From NCBI RefSeq assembly GCF_001922345.1, contig NZ_CP018811.1, positions 124,001 to 188,000 on the forward strand: 64,000 nucleotides of DNA, written 5' to 3'. Shown here one piece after another: positions 33,364 to 42,646 of the stretch (position 1 is its first letter; each line of letters starts with the position of its first letter). The translations under genes were made by a program, and so were the position numbers. The stretch is from Paraburkholderia sp. SOS3. GTDB taxonomy: Bacteria; Pseudomonadota; Gammaproteobacteria; Burkholderiales; Burkholderiaceae. A model generated the notes under the pieces. That model was not told where the DNA came from. It did not search any database and worked only from the letters and a program-made list of their open reading frames with translations.

Positions 33364-35811
33364 ATGAGAAGAAACCGTTTTGTGTTGCGTCGCTCGGCAA
33401 CGGCGCTGGTACTGGCTGGCCTTCTTGCCGCGCAAGTCGCGTATGCGCAGGTCACGCTCAACTTCGTCAATGCCGACATCGATCAGGTGGCCAAGGCCAT
33501 TGGCGCCGCGACGGGCAAAACCATCATTGTTGATCCGCGTGTCAAAGGGCAGCTGAATCTGGTGTCCGAAAACCCCGTACCGGAAGACCAGGCGCTCAAA
33601 ACGTTGCAGGCCGCCTTGCGGATGCAGGGCTTTTCGCTGGTGCAGGATCATGGGGTGCTGAAAGTCGTACCGGAGGCCGACGCGAAACTGCAAGGCGTGC
33701 CGACTTACGTCGGCAATGTACCGTCCGCGCGCGGCGACCAGGTCGTTACGCAGGTCTTCCAGCTCAGAAACGAGTCGGCGAATAATCTGCTGCCGATCCT
33801 GCGGCCGCTGATCTCGCCGAACAACACGATCGCCGCGTATCCGGCCAATAACACGCTGGTCGTGACCGACTACGCGGATAACATCCGCCGTCTCGCGCAA
33901 ATCATCGCGGGCGTCGATACGGCGGCCGGTCAGCAGGTGGTCGTCGTGCCGCTTAGAAACGCGAATGCGCTCGACGTCGCGCAGCAGCTCACGAAGGCGC
34001 TCGATCCCGGTGCGATCGGCAGTACCGACGCGACGCTGAAAGTGTCGGTGTCCGCCGACCCGCGCACCAATTCGCTGTTGCTGCGCGCATCGAATGTCGC
34101 GCGCCTGAACGCCGCGAAGACGCTCGCGAGAGAACTCGATGCGCCGACCGCCGAACCCGGCAACATGCACGTCGTGCAACTGCGCAATGCCGATGCGGTA
34201 AAACTCGCGAAGACCTTGCGCGGCATGCTCGGTAAAGGCGGCGGCGATAGCTCGTCAAGCGGGGGTGCCGGCGGCGGCGGCGCGAACTCGTTCAGTCAGA
34301 ATCAGGGCGCAGGCGGATTCGGCAACAGCTCGACCGGCACGTCGGGCACGCCGCCGTTGCCGGGCGGTTCGTCGAGTTCGTTCGGCGGTTCGTCCTCGCT
34401 CGGCGGCGGCAGTTCGTTCGGCGGCGGTTCGTATGGCAGCGGCGCGGGCAGCAGTTCGCCGTTTCTCAGCAGCGACAAGGATCAGGACGACAATCAGCCA
34501 GGCGGCATGATCCAGGCCGATTCCGCGACGAATTCGCTGATCATCACCGCATCGGACCCTGTCTACCGCAATCTGCGCGCGGTGATTTCGCAACTCGACG
34601 CGCGCCGCGCGCAGGTTTACATCGAGGCGCTGATCGTCGAGTTGAATTCGAATACGAGCGGTAATCTCGGCATTCAATGGCAGGTCGCGAACAACTCGGT
34701 TTTTGCCGGCACGAACCTTCAGACAGGCCAGTCCAACAGCATCATCAATCTGACGGCCGCGGCCGCGACCGGAACGCCGCCTGGTCTCGCGGGAGCGATC
34801 GCCAACACGGGCGGGCTTCAACAGGGCCTGAACGTCGGCTGGATCCACAATATCTTCGGCGTGCAGGGGCTCGGCGCGCTGCTGCAGGCGCTGTCGCAGA
34901 CGTCCGATGCGAACGTGCTGTCCACGCCTAACCTGATTACACTGGACAACGAGGAAGCAAAGATCGTCGTCGGCACGAACGTGCCGATCACGACGGGTTC
35001 GTTCTCGAATTTGACGAGCGGCAACACGGCCAACGCATTCAACACGTTCGACCGCGTCGACGTCGGCTTGACGTTGCACGTGAAGCCGCAGATCACCGAC
35101 GGCGGCATTCTGAAGCTGCAGCTTTACACGGAAGACTCGGCAATCGTGACCGGCACGAACAACGCGGCGACCAACCCGGCAGGTCCCGAATTCACCAAGC
35201 GATCGGTGCAGTCGACGGTGCTTTGCGACAACGGCGAGATCATCGTGCTCGGCGGTTTGATGCAGGACAACTACCAGGTTCAGAACAGCAAGGTGCCGTT
35301 GCTCGGCGATATTCCGTGGATCGGCCAGCTGTTCCGCTCGGAACAGAAGACGCGCGAGAAGACGAACCTGATGGTGTTCCTGCGGCCTGTGATCCTCAGC
35401 GATGCCGCGACGACGCAGGCCGTGTCGGCGAATCGCTATGACTACATTCAGAATTTGCAGGGCGCGTACAAGTCGGACAACAACATCATGAGGGATAAGG
35501 ATGACCCGGTGGTGCCGCCGATGCCGGTCGGCCCGAGCGAGGGCGGTTCGGCACTGAACCTGTTCGATCTCGACAAGATGCGGCGTCAGCAGATGGCGCC
35601 GCCGCCGGCTGCGGTTCCCGCTCCGGCGCCTGCACGGATTCCGGCTCCGGCTCAGGCGCCTGCCGCGGCGCCGGAGCCGACGCCGGTTCCCGCCTGGGTT
35701 CCCGAGCCCGCGACCGCTACGCCTGCTCCGGCTCCAGCGATGATTCCGGCGGCGCCCCCGCCGGCGATCGGCACGGGACAAGGCATTCAGTCTCCGGGAG
35801 CGCATCCGTGA
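33364..35811 (+). CDS. gspD: Type II secretion system secretin GspD
   Basis: 815-aa outer-membrane secretin forming the exit channel. Signal peptide to residue 28 (QVAYA-Q), N0 domain (VTLNFVNADIDQVAKAIGAA), N1-N3 repeats (VVVVPLRNANALDVAQQLTK, MHVVQLRNADAVKLAKTLRG), then the secretin core with VLSTPNLITLDNEEAKIVVG near residue 518 and IIVLGGLMQDN. Two low-complexity parts: a Gly/Ser-rich insert near residues 292-368 in N3 and a Pro/Ala-rich tail past residue 740. First gene of the cluster; its stop overlaps the gspE GTG. Confidence 0.96.
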   Translation: MRRNRFVLRRSATALVLAGLLAAQVAYAQVTLNFVNADIDQVAKAIGAATGKTIIVDPRVKGQLNLVSENPVPEDQALKTLQAALRMQGFSLVQDHGVLKVVPEADAKLQGVPTYVGNVPSARGDQVVTQVFQLRNESANNLLPILRPLISPNNTIAAYPANNTLVVTDYADNIRRLAQIIAGVDTAAGQQVVVVPLRNANALDVAQQLTKALDPGAIGSTDATLKVSVSADPRTNSLLLRASNVARLNAAKTLARELDAPTAEPGNMHVVQLRNADAVKLAKTLRGMLGKGGGDSSSSGGAGGGGANSFSQNQGAGGFGNSSTGTSGTPPLPGGSSSSFGGSSSLGGGSSFGGGSYGSGAGSSSPFLSSDKDQDDNQPGGMIQADSATNSLIITASDPVYRNLRAVISQLDARRAQVYIEALIVELNSNTSGNLGIQWQVANNSVFAGTNLQTGQSNSIINLTAAAATGTPPGLAGAIANTGGLQQGLNVGWIHNIFGVQGLGALLQALSQTSDANVLSTPNLITLDNEEAKIVVGTNVPITTGSFSNLTSGNTANAFNTFDRVDVGLTLHVKPQITDGGILKLQLYTEDSAIVTGTNNAATNPAGPEFTKRSVQSTVLCDNGEIIVLGGLMQDNYQVQNSKVPLLGDIPWIGQLFRSEQKTREKTNLMVFLRPVILSDAATTQAVSANRYDYIQNLQGAYKSDNNIMRDKDDPVVPPMPVGPSEGGSALNLFDLDKMRRQQMAPPPAAVPAPAPARIPAPAQAPAAAPEPTPVPAWVPEPATATPAPAPAMIPAAPPPAIGTGQGIQSPGAHP

Positions 35812-37355
35812 GTACGCAGCCGATGGCCGCATCGCACGCGCCGATCGGCGCGGACGGCGCGCGCGATGCGAAGGAGTTGTCGGCCGGAGCGCCGGCCGGC
35901 AACCGCGAGGGACCGTCGGCGCTCGCAGCACGGCTCGTGCCGTATGGGTTCGCGCGAAGCGGCCAGATTCTCATTGCGCATCAGCATCCGGACTCGCTCG
36001 AAGTGTGGATCAGCGACCGCACGAGTGATGCGGCGTTGGCTGAAGTCGCGCGAAATTTCGGCGTACTGTCCGTTGTGCGGATGCCGGCCGATGAGCTTGC
36101 GCAGGCGATCAACACGGCCTATGCGCGCCAAGACGGCAGCGCGGCGCAGGTGGTCGGCGAAGTGGAAGGCGAAGTCGATCTGTCGCGGCTGATGCAGGAC
36201 ATCCCGGAAGTCGAAGACCTGCTCGAGTCCGAAGACGATGCGCCGATCATCCGCATGATCAACGCGCTGCTCACGCAGGCGGCGCGCGAGCAGGCTTCCG
36301 ATATTCATATCGAGCCGTTCGAGAATGCATCGGTCGTGCGCTTTCGCGTCGACGGCACGCTGCGCGATGTCGTGCGGCCGAAGAAAGCGCTGCACGGCGC
36401 GCTGATTTCGCGGATCAAGATCATGGCGCAACTCGACATCGCCGAGAAGCGTCTGCCGCAGGACGGACGCATCACGCTGCGCGTGGGCGGCCGTCCGGTC
36501 GACGTGCGCGTGTCGACGCTGCCGACCGGTCACGGCGAGCGCGCCGTGCTGCGTCTGCTTGAAAAGGACGCGGCGCGTCTGAATCTCGAAGCGCTCGGCA
36601 TGGCGCAGGACACGCTCGGGCAGTTCGACAAGCTGATTTCGCGGCCGCACGGCATCGTGCTCGTCACGGGTCCGACGGGCTCCGGTAAAACGACGACGCT
36701 TTACGCATCGATGTCGCGCCTCGAGACGGCCACGACCAACATCATGACCGTCGAGGACCCGATCGAATACGATCTGTCGGGCATCGGCCAGACGCAGGTC
36801 AACGAGCGCATCGGCATGACGTTCGCGCGTGCGTTGCGCTCGATTCTGCGTCAGGATCCGGACGTGATCATGATCGGCGAAATCCGCGACCTCGAAACCG
36901 CGCAGATCGCGGTGCAGGCATCGCTGACGGGCCACCTCGTGCTCGCGACGCTGCACACGAACGATGCCGCTTCGGCGGTCACGCGTCTGACCGATATGGG
37001 CGTCGAGCCGTATCTTCTGGCGTCGTCGCTGCTCGGCGTGCTCGCGCAGCGTCTCGTACGGCGCCTGTGCCCCGTGTGCAAGGAAGAGCGCGAAGAAGAC
37101 GGCCATAAACAATGGCATCCGGTCGGCTGCGACAAATGCGGACACTCGGGTTATGCGGGACGGCGCGGCGTCTACGAGTTGCTACTGGTCGACGAATCGA
37201 TCCGCACGCTGATCCACCGCAACGCCGCCGACGCCGAAATTCTCGAAGCCGGCCGCAAGCAGGGTATGCGCACGCTGCGCGAAGACGGCGATCGCTGGCT
37301 TGCGACCGGCCTCACGTCGCTCGAAGAAGTGATTCGCGTAACGGGCGGAGCCTGA
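35808..37355 (+). CDS. gspE: Type II secretion system ATPase GspE
   Basis: 515-aa cytoplasmic ATPase powering pseudopilus assembly. GTG start overlaps the gspD stop (GTGA). Residues 1-45 form an Ala-rich leader before the N-terminal domain; Walker A GPTGSGKTTTLYA is at about residue 287, the Asp and His boxes follow (ATLHTNDAASAVTRL), and a four-Cys zinc site is split between CPVC near residue 421 and CDKCGHSGY near residue 441. Interacts with GspL and GspF. Confidence 0.96.
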   Translation: MSTQPMAASHAPIGADGARDAKELSAGAPAGNREGPSALAARLVPYGFARSGQILIAHQHPDSLEVWISDRTSDAALAEVARNFGVLSVVRMPADELAQAINTAYARQDGSAAQVVGEVEGEVDLSRLMQDIPEVEDLLESEDDAPIIRMINALLTQAAREQASDIHIEPFENASVVRFRVDGTLRDVVRPKKALHGALISRIKIMAQLDIAEKRLPQDGRITLRVGGRPVDVRVSTLPTGHGERAVLRLLEKDAARLNLEALGMAQDTLGQFDKLISRPHGIVLVTGPTGSGKTTTLYASMSRLETATTNIMTVEDPIEYDLSGIGQTQVNERIGMTFARALRSILRQDPDVIMIGEIRDLETAQIAVQASLTGHLVLATLHTNDAASAVTRLTDMGVEPYLLASSLLGVLAQRLVRRLCPVCKEEREEDGHKQWHPVGCDKCGHSGYAGRRGVYELLLVDESIRTLIHRNAADAEILEAGRKQGMRTLREDGDRWLATGLTSLEEVIRVTGGA

Positions 37356-37359
37356 TCGA

Positions 37360-38577
37360 ATGCCTGCATTCCGGTTCGAAGCGATCGACGCCGCAGGCAA
37401 GGCGCAAAAAGGCGTCCTCGATGCGGACAGCGCGCGCGGCGCACGCACGCAATTGCGCACACAGGGACTGACGCCGCTCGTCGTCGAACCGGCCGCGACG
37501 CGCACGCGCGGCGAACGCAGCCAGCGCCTGTCGCTGGGCCGCAAGCTCTCGCAGCGCGAGCAGGCGATTCTGACGCGTCAGCTCGCAAGCCTGCTGATCG
37601 CCGGTTTGCCGCTCGACGAAGCGCTTGCAGTGCTGACCGAGCAATCGGAGCGCGACTATATCCGCGAACTGATGGCTGCGATTCGCGCCGAAGTGCTCGG
37701 CGGCCATTCGCTCGCCAACGCGTTGTCGCAGCATCCGAAAGACTTCCCCGACATCTATCGCGCGCTGGTCGCGGCCGGCGAGCATACGGGCAAACTCGGG
37801 CTCGTGCTGTCGCGCCTCGCCGATTACATCGAGCAGCGCAACGCACTGAAGCAGAAGATCGTGCTCGCGTTTACGTATCCGACGATCGTCACGATCATTG
37901 CGTTCGGCATCGTCACGTTCCTGCTCAGCTACGTGGTGCCGCAAGTCGTCAACGTATTCGCCAGCACGAAACAGCAATTGCCGTTTCTGACGATCCTGAT
38001 GATGGCGCTGTCCGGATTCGTTCGAAGCTACTGGTGGGCGATGCTGATCGCCGTGGTGGTGATCGTGTACGTCGTGCGGGCGATTCTGAAGCAGCCTGGA
38101 CCGCGCCTCGCATTCGACCGGTGGCTGCTGACCGCGCCATTGTTCGGCAAGCTCGTGCGCGGCTACAACACGGTGCGTTTCGCGAGCACGCTCGGCATTC
38201 TGACCGCGGCTGGCGTGCCGATTCTGCGCGCCTTGCAGGCAGCCGGCGAAACGCTGAGCAACCGCGCGATGCGCTTGAATATCGACGATGCGATCGTGCG
38301 TGTGCGCGAAGGTACGTCGCTGTCGCGCGCGCTCGGCAATACGAAGACGTTTCCGGCGGTGCTCGTGCACCTGATCCGTTCAGGCGAAGCGACCGGCGAC
38401 GTGACGACGATGCTCGATCGCGCGTCGGAAGGCGAATCGCGCGAACTCGAACGCCGCACGATGTTCCTGACGAGTCTGCTCGAACCGCTGCTGATTCTCG
38501 CCATGGGTGGCGTCGTGCTCGTGATCGTGCTCGCGGTGATGATGCCGATCATCGAACTGAACAACCTCGTGCAGTAA
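37360..38577 (+). CDS. gspF: Type II secretion system inner-membrane protein GspF
   Basis: 405-aa polytopic platform protein. Starts MPAFRFEAIDAAGKAQKGVL; two homologous helical cytoplasmic domains (LTRQLASLLIAGLPLDEALA near residue 68, and RFASTLGILTAAGVPILRAL near residue 270) each precede membrane segments, three in total. It lies 4 bp after gspE, in the same operon. Confidence 0.96.
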   Translation: MPAFRFEAIDAAGKAQKGVLDADSARGARTQLRTQGLTPLVVEPAATRTRGERSQRLSLGRKLSQREQAILTRQLASLLIAGLPLDEALAVLTEQSERDYIRELMAAIRAEVLGGHSLANALSQHPKDFPDIYRALVAAGEHTGKLGLVLSRLADYIEQRNALKQKIVLAFTYPTIVTIIAFGIVTFLLSYVVPQVVNVFASTKQQLPFLTILMMALSGFVRSYWWAMLIAVVVIVYVVRAILKQPGPRLAFDRWLLTAPLFGKLVRGYNTVRFASTLGILTAAGVPILRALQAAGETLSNRAMRLNIDDAIVRVREGTSLSRALGNTKTFPAVLVHLIRSGEATGDVTTMLDRASEGESRELERRTMFLTSLLEPLLILAMGGVVLVIVLAVMMPIIELNNLVQ

Positions 38578-38646
38578 GCGCGAGGCGATGAGCTGCGTCG
38601 GCGAAAAATCGATGCGATGCGGCAGTGGAGATTCAGCGGCGCGGGT

Positions 38647-39069
38647 TCAGCGTACGTAGATGGTGGGCCCCGGTGCGTTCGCCGGCAGGAACACTTCCGA
38701 ATGCGAGCCGTTGCGATCGATGATGATCGAGCGCGCGCGCACTTGGGAGAGTTTCGCGCCTTCCATGATCGCGTTGCCGAGCGACACGGCATGCGGCGGT
38801 TCGCCGCCCACGCTGACGATCGCGGCGGCGCCGTCGCGCAGCGCGAGGATGCCGTAAAGGCGCACGTCCTGATTGACGGTGCGCGTGAGCTGACCGCCGA
38901 ACAGCGTTGCCGCCTGATCGACCGACACCGGCACGCGCGCCGCGGCGGCGGGCACGCTGGGACCGCGATGTGACGTCAGCGTGACGACCCAATAGGTTGC
39001 CGTCGCGCAGAACACGGCGAAGCACAGGAGCGAAATGAGGCGAACTTGGAGGGCTGTCATGCGCGACAT
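38647..39069 (-). CDS. gspC: Short GspC: inner-membrane type II secretion protein lacking a PDZ domain
   Basis: 140-aa protein on the strand opposite to the rest of the cluster. One N-terminal membrane segment (LISLLCFAVFCATATYWVV), then a homology region (RLYGILALRDGAAAIVSVGG, VRARSIIIDRNG) that in GspC contacts the secretin N0 domain. The usual C-terminal PDZ or coiled-coil part is missing: other GspC proteins are about twice this length. The stop lies 69 bp from the convergent gspF stop. An ATG at 39060 is an alternative start. Confidence 0.85.
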   Translation of the reverse strand: MSRMTALQVRLISLLCFAVFCATATYWVVTLTSHRGPSVPAAAARVPVSVDQAATLFGGQLTRTVNQDVRLYGILALRDGAAAIVSVGGEPPHAVSLGNAIMEGAKLSQVRARSIIIDRNGSHSEVFLPANAPGPTIYVR

Positions 39070-39277
39070 TGTACGGATAAATGTGAAAGTTGCGATGTAT
39101 CGAAGCGCCGCAACGGCATCCCTTTAGAATGACCGGCCGCATCACCGGAAAGTGTGCTGAAAGGGACTGCGGAAAATGCGCCGTTCACGCCGAAAGGCGC
39201 AAGATACGCCCCGGTCCGGGCGAGTCCCGCCTGGCCGGAGCAACAGCGAACAATCAATTGGAATGAGGTAGCAAGCT

Positions 39278-39742
39278 ATGCAAATGTGGACGAATCGCCG
39301 CACGGAAATCGTGGGTGCCCGCGCCCGTCGTCAACGGGGGTTCACGCTGATCGAAATCATGGTCGTGATCGCGATTCTCGGCATTCTCGCCGCGCTGATC
39401 GTGCCGAAGATCATGAGCCGGCCCGACGAGGCTCGCCGGGTTGCCGCGAAGCAGGACATCGGCACAATCATGCAGGCGATGAAGCTCTATCGCCTCGACA
39501 ACGGTCGCTATCCGACCCAGGAGCAGGGGTTGCGCTCGCTCGTCGAAAAGCCGACCACCGACCCCGTGCCGAACAACTGGAAGGACGGCGGCTATCTCGA
39601 ACGCCTGCCGAACGATCCGTGGGGCAATCAGTACCAGTATCTGAACCCCGGCGTGCACGGCGAAATCGACGTATTCAGCTATGGCGCGGACGGCAAAGCC
39701 GGCGGCGAAGGCAACGATGCCGATGTCGGTTCGTGGCAGTGA
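39278..39742 (+). CDS. gspG: Major pseudopilin GspG
   Basis: 154-aa major pseudopilin. Prepilin peptidase site RQRG/FTLIEIMVVIAILGI with the conserved Glu at +5, then the typical GspG body (YRLDNGRYPTQEQGLRSLVE, DPWGNQYQYLNPG, DVFSYGADGKAGGEGNDAD) whose C-terminal acidic loop binds calcium. The leader is longer than usual (about 21 residues). Starts a second plus-strand run after the inverted gspC. Confidence 0.96.
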   Translation: MQMWTNRRTEIVGARARRQRGFTLIEIMVVIAILGILAALIVPKIMSRPDEARRVAAKQDIGTIMQAMKLYRLDNGRYPTQEQGLRSLVEKPTTDPVPNNWKDGGYLERLPNDPWGNQYQYLNPGVHGEIDVFSYGADGKAGGEGNDADVGSWQ

Positions 39743-39790
39743 CGGACGCGAAATCTTTCATGGTTCGGTAGTCGGGTTTCATCGCGCGCC

Positions 39791-40345
39791 ATGCGTTCAC
39801 TTCCCTGCCCGGCTTTCGCGCGTCGCGCTGCTTCGCGCGGCGCGCGCGCGCCTCTCACGAGCCGGACCCGCGTGAGGCCCGACGGCCCGTTTCGGCGGCA
39901 GCGCGGCTTCACGCTGCTCGAGATGATGGTCGTGCTCGTCATCGCGGGCTTGCTGGTTTCGCTCGCGTCGCTGTCGTTGTCGCGTAATCCGCGCACCGAT
40001 CTGAACGAGGAAGCGCAGCGTCTTGCGCTGCTGTTCGAATCGGCCGGCGACGAAGCGCAGGTGCGTGCGCGGCCGATCGCGTGGATGCCGCTCGAAAACG
40101 GCTTCCGTTTCGATATCCATACCGAAGACGGCTGGCGGACGCTGCGCGACGATCTGCTCGGCCCACGCAACTGGGAAGGCGGCGTAACCGGCGTATCGAT
40201 CAATTACCCGGGCTCGGACAAACAGGGCGACCGCCTCGTGTTCGGCACCGAGAGCATCGACACGCCGGTCACGGTGACGCTCCATTCGGGCGTCGGCAGC
40301 GCGACGATCGTCGGTACCGGAAACGGCCGGTATGAGGTGCGTTGA
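39791..40345 (+). CDS. gspH: Minor pseudopilin GspH
   Basis: 184-aa minor pseudopilin. Peptidase site RQRG/FTLLEMMVVLVIAGL near residue 39, followed by the GspH domain (EEAQRLALLFESAGDEAQVR, LVFGTESIDTPVTVTL). From ATG 39791 the leader is long (about 38 residues); a GTG near 39871 just before the prepilin motif is an alternative start. Ends 2 bp before the gspI ATG. Confidence 0.9.
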   Translation: MRSLPCPAFARRAASRGARAPLTSRTRVRPDGPFRRQRGFTLLEMMVVLVIAGLLVSLASLSLSRNPRTDLNEEAQRLALLFESAGDEAQVRARPIAWMPLENGFRFDIHTEDGWRTLRDDLLGPRNWEGGVTGVSINYPGSDKQGDRLVFGTESIDTPVTVTLHSGVGSATIVGTGNGRYEVR

Positions 40346-40347
40346 CG

Positions 40348-40773
40348 ATGCGGCGCACGCATTTCCGCCATCGCAGCAGTCCCGGCAGGCCTCGCCGTTG
40401 CGGCAGCCGCGGCTTCACGATGATCGAGGTGCTCGTCGCGCTCGCGATCATCGCGGTCGCGCTGGCCGCCTCGCTGCGCGCGGTCGGCGCGCTCGCGACC
40501 GGCGAAGCGGATCTGCATCGCCGGCTGCTGGCCGGCTGGAGCGCGGACAACACGCTGGCGCAGTTGCGGCTCACGCACTCGTGGCCCGAAATCGGTTCGC
40601 AAAGTTTCGATTGTTCGCAGGGCAACCTGCAGCTGATCTGCACGGAGAACGTCTCGACAACGCCGAATCCGGTGTTCCGGCGCGTCGAGATCGTGGTGAC
40701 GATGCCGGGGCGGTCCGGCGTGCTCGCGCAGATGGTGACGGTGGTCCCGAATGAAACGAACCGGCCGCTTTGA
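40348..40773 (+). CDS. gspI: Minor pseudopilin GspI
   Basis: 141-aa minor pseudopilin of the tip complex. Peptidase site CGSRG/FTMIEVLVALAIIAV near residue 20; the family Cys pair is present in SFDCSQGNLQLICTENV. The ATG at 40348 follows GAGGTG; a TTG 6 nt earlier was not used. The 3' end overlaps gspJ by 23 bp. Confidence 0.93.
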   Translation: MRRTHFRHRSSPGRPRRCGSRGFTMIEVLVALAIIAVALAASLRAVGALATGEADLHRRLLAGWSADNTLAQLRLTHSWPEIGSQSFDCSQGNLQLICTENVSTTPNPVFRRVEIVVTMPGRSGVLAQMVTVVPNETNRPL

Positions 40774-41431
40774 ACGCGGCGTGGCCGGCGGCACGGCGCG
40801 CGGTTTCACGCTGATCGAGCTGCTCGTCGCGATCGCGATTCTCGCGGTGATCGCCGTGCTGTCGTGGCGCGGCCTCGATCAGATCATCCGTGGCCGGCAG
40901 ACGGTCACGAACGCGATGGAGGACGAGCGCGTATTCGCGCAACTGTTCGACCAGATGCGCATCGACGCGCGCGAGGCGGCCACCGAGGACGAAGTCGGCC
41001 AGCCGTCGGTGTCGGTGGCATCGAGCGGGCTGCAGATCGTGCGCGAGCTGTATGAGCCGGGTTCGCCGCCGCGGCTGCAGGTCGTCCGGTATCGCGTGTC
41101 CGCGGGACGCATCACGCGCTACGCATCGCCGCCGCTGAAAAACCTCGGCGAAGTGCGGCGCGCGATGTCGGGCGACGAGAACGCCAACTGGGGCGCCGTG
41201 CCGCTGATGGGCGGCGTCGGCATGATTACCGCGCGTATCTATGTGACGAAGGCCGGCTGGACGACCGAAATGAAGGACGTGCAATCCGCGATGACCGAGA
41301 ACGTGAACAACCTGAAAGTGCCGCAACTCGGCAACGCGCCGATTCCGCGCGCGGTGACCGGGCTCGAGGTCAGCATCGGCGCGGCGGCGTTGAAACGCCC
41401 GGTGACGCGGGTGTTCCTCGTCGGGGAGTGA
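40751..41431 (+). CDS. gspJ: Minor pseudopilin GspJ
   Basis: 226-aa minor pseudopilin. Peptidase site TARG/FTLIELLVAIAILAV near residue 17, then the GspJ body (SWRGLDQIIRGRQTVTNAME, RLQVVRYRV, GLEVSIGAAALKRPVTRVFL). Overlaps gspI at the start and gspK at the stop (GTGA), in keeping with tip-complex genes translated together. Confidence 0.94.
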   Translation: MKRTGRFERGVAGGTARGFTLIELLVAIAILAVIAVLSWRGLDQIIRGRQTVTNAMEDERVFAQLFDQMRIDAREAATEDEVGQPSVSVASSGLQIVRELYEPGSPPRLQVVRYRVSAGRITRYASPPLKNLGEVRRAMSGDENANWGAVPLMGGVGMITARIYVTKAGWTTEMKDVQSAMTENVNNLKVPQLGNAPIPRAVTGLEVSIGAAALKRPVTRVFLVGE

Positions 41432-42618
41432 AGGCCGTGAACCGCCTGCCGCGCGCGTGCCGCGCATGTCCGAAACCGCAACCGCGACAGCAACCGCGAG
41501 ATAAATTGCGCATCGCTTCGCGCATCGAGTCGCGAGCGCGGTCGCGCGAAACGGGCGTCGCGATTATCAGCGCGTTGCTCGTCGTCGCGCTGTCGGCGAT
41601 TCTCGTGTCGGGCATTTTGTGGCGGCAGCAGGTGCAGGTGCGGCGCATCGAGAATCAGCGACTGCTTGCGCAGGCGCAATGGGTCGGCCGCGGCGCGCTC
41701 GACTGGACGCGGCTCATTCTGCGCTCGGAAGCCGATACGTCGGCCGGCATTACGTATCTGGGCGGCATCTGGGGCGTGCCGATCGCAAAGACGCGCCTGT
41801 CCGATTTTCTCGGGCAGATCGGCGACGCGCACGGTTCGGAAGGCTCGGACACGTTTCTCTCCGGCTCGATCGAAGATGCGCAGGCGAAGTTCAACCTGCG
41901 CAATCTCGTATCGAACGCGACGCCCGGCATGCTGCAGCTGAACCTGCAGCAGATCGAAGTGTTTCAACGGTTGCTGTCCACGCTCGGGTTGAACAGCCAG
42001 CTCGCGAAAAATGTCGCGCTGCAGATGCGCGCGAGCCTCGCACATTCCGCGACGCGTTTCCAGTCGATCAACGCGACGAATCCGACCGGCGTGCCGGGTG
42101 CCGCCAGTTCGCCGGTCGTCGCGGGGGGCGCCGCCGGCGGCGAGTACACCGATAAGCCGGGACTGTCGGATTCCGACTCCAACCCGTCGGTCGCGCCGCT
42201 GCAAATGACGAGCATCGACTCGCTGCTCGACGTACCGGGCTTCACGCGCGAGACGGTCGAGCGCTTGCGTCCGTTCGTCACGGTTCTGCCGACGGTGACC
42301 GCGATCAACATGAATACCGCGCCTGCGGAAGTGATCGCGGCGATCGTGCCGGGCATGAACGTGTCGAGCGCACAGGCGCTCGTCGCGCGCCGCGAGACGG
42401 TGTTTTTTCACAACGTCGCCGATGTGCAGCTCGCGCTCAGTGCAGCGGGTGTGCCGGCCGGCGTGTTCGACCCGGGCCAGATGGACGTGAATTCGAGCTA
42501 CTTCGTCGTGCACGGGCGCGTGCAGCACGAACGCGCCGAAGTCGATCGCACGACGCTCGTCTATCGCGACGCGCTGACTCATACGACGCGTATCGTACGG
42601 GAGCGGGACCAATTATGA
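41428..42618 (+). CDS. gspK: Minor pseudopilin GspK
   Basis: 396-aa large minor pseudopilin thought to cap the pseudopilus. GTG start overlapping gspJ. Leader of about 41 residues, then ETG/VAIISALLVVALSAILVSG; as usual for GspK the +5 Glu is absent, which helps it sit at the tip. The two SAM-like helical modules carry the typical DVPGFTRETVERLRPFVTVL and AITAAIVPGMN-type stretches. Confidence 0.94.
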   Translation: MKAVNRLPRACRACPKPQPRQQPRDKLRIASRIESRARSRETGVAIISALLVVALSAILVSGILWRQQVQVRRIENQRLLAQAQWVGRGALDWTRLILRSEADTSAGITYLGGIWGVPIAKTRLSDFLGQIGDAHGSEGSDTFLSGSIEDAQAKFNLRNLVSNATPGMLQLNLQQIEVFQRLLSTLGLNSQLAKNVALQMRASLAHSATRFQSINATNPTGVPGAASSPVVAGGAAGGEYTDKPGLSDSDSNPSVAPLQMTSIDSLLDVPGFTRETVERLRPFVTVLPTVTAINMNTAPAEVIAAIVPGMNVSSAQALVARRETVFFHNVADVQLALSAAGVPAGVFDPGQMDVNSSYFVVHGRVQHERAEVDRTTLVYRDALTHTTRIVRERDQL

Positions 42619-42646
42619 ATAACGCTTTTCCCAAAGAGAGTGGGCC

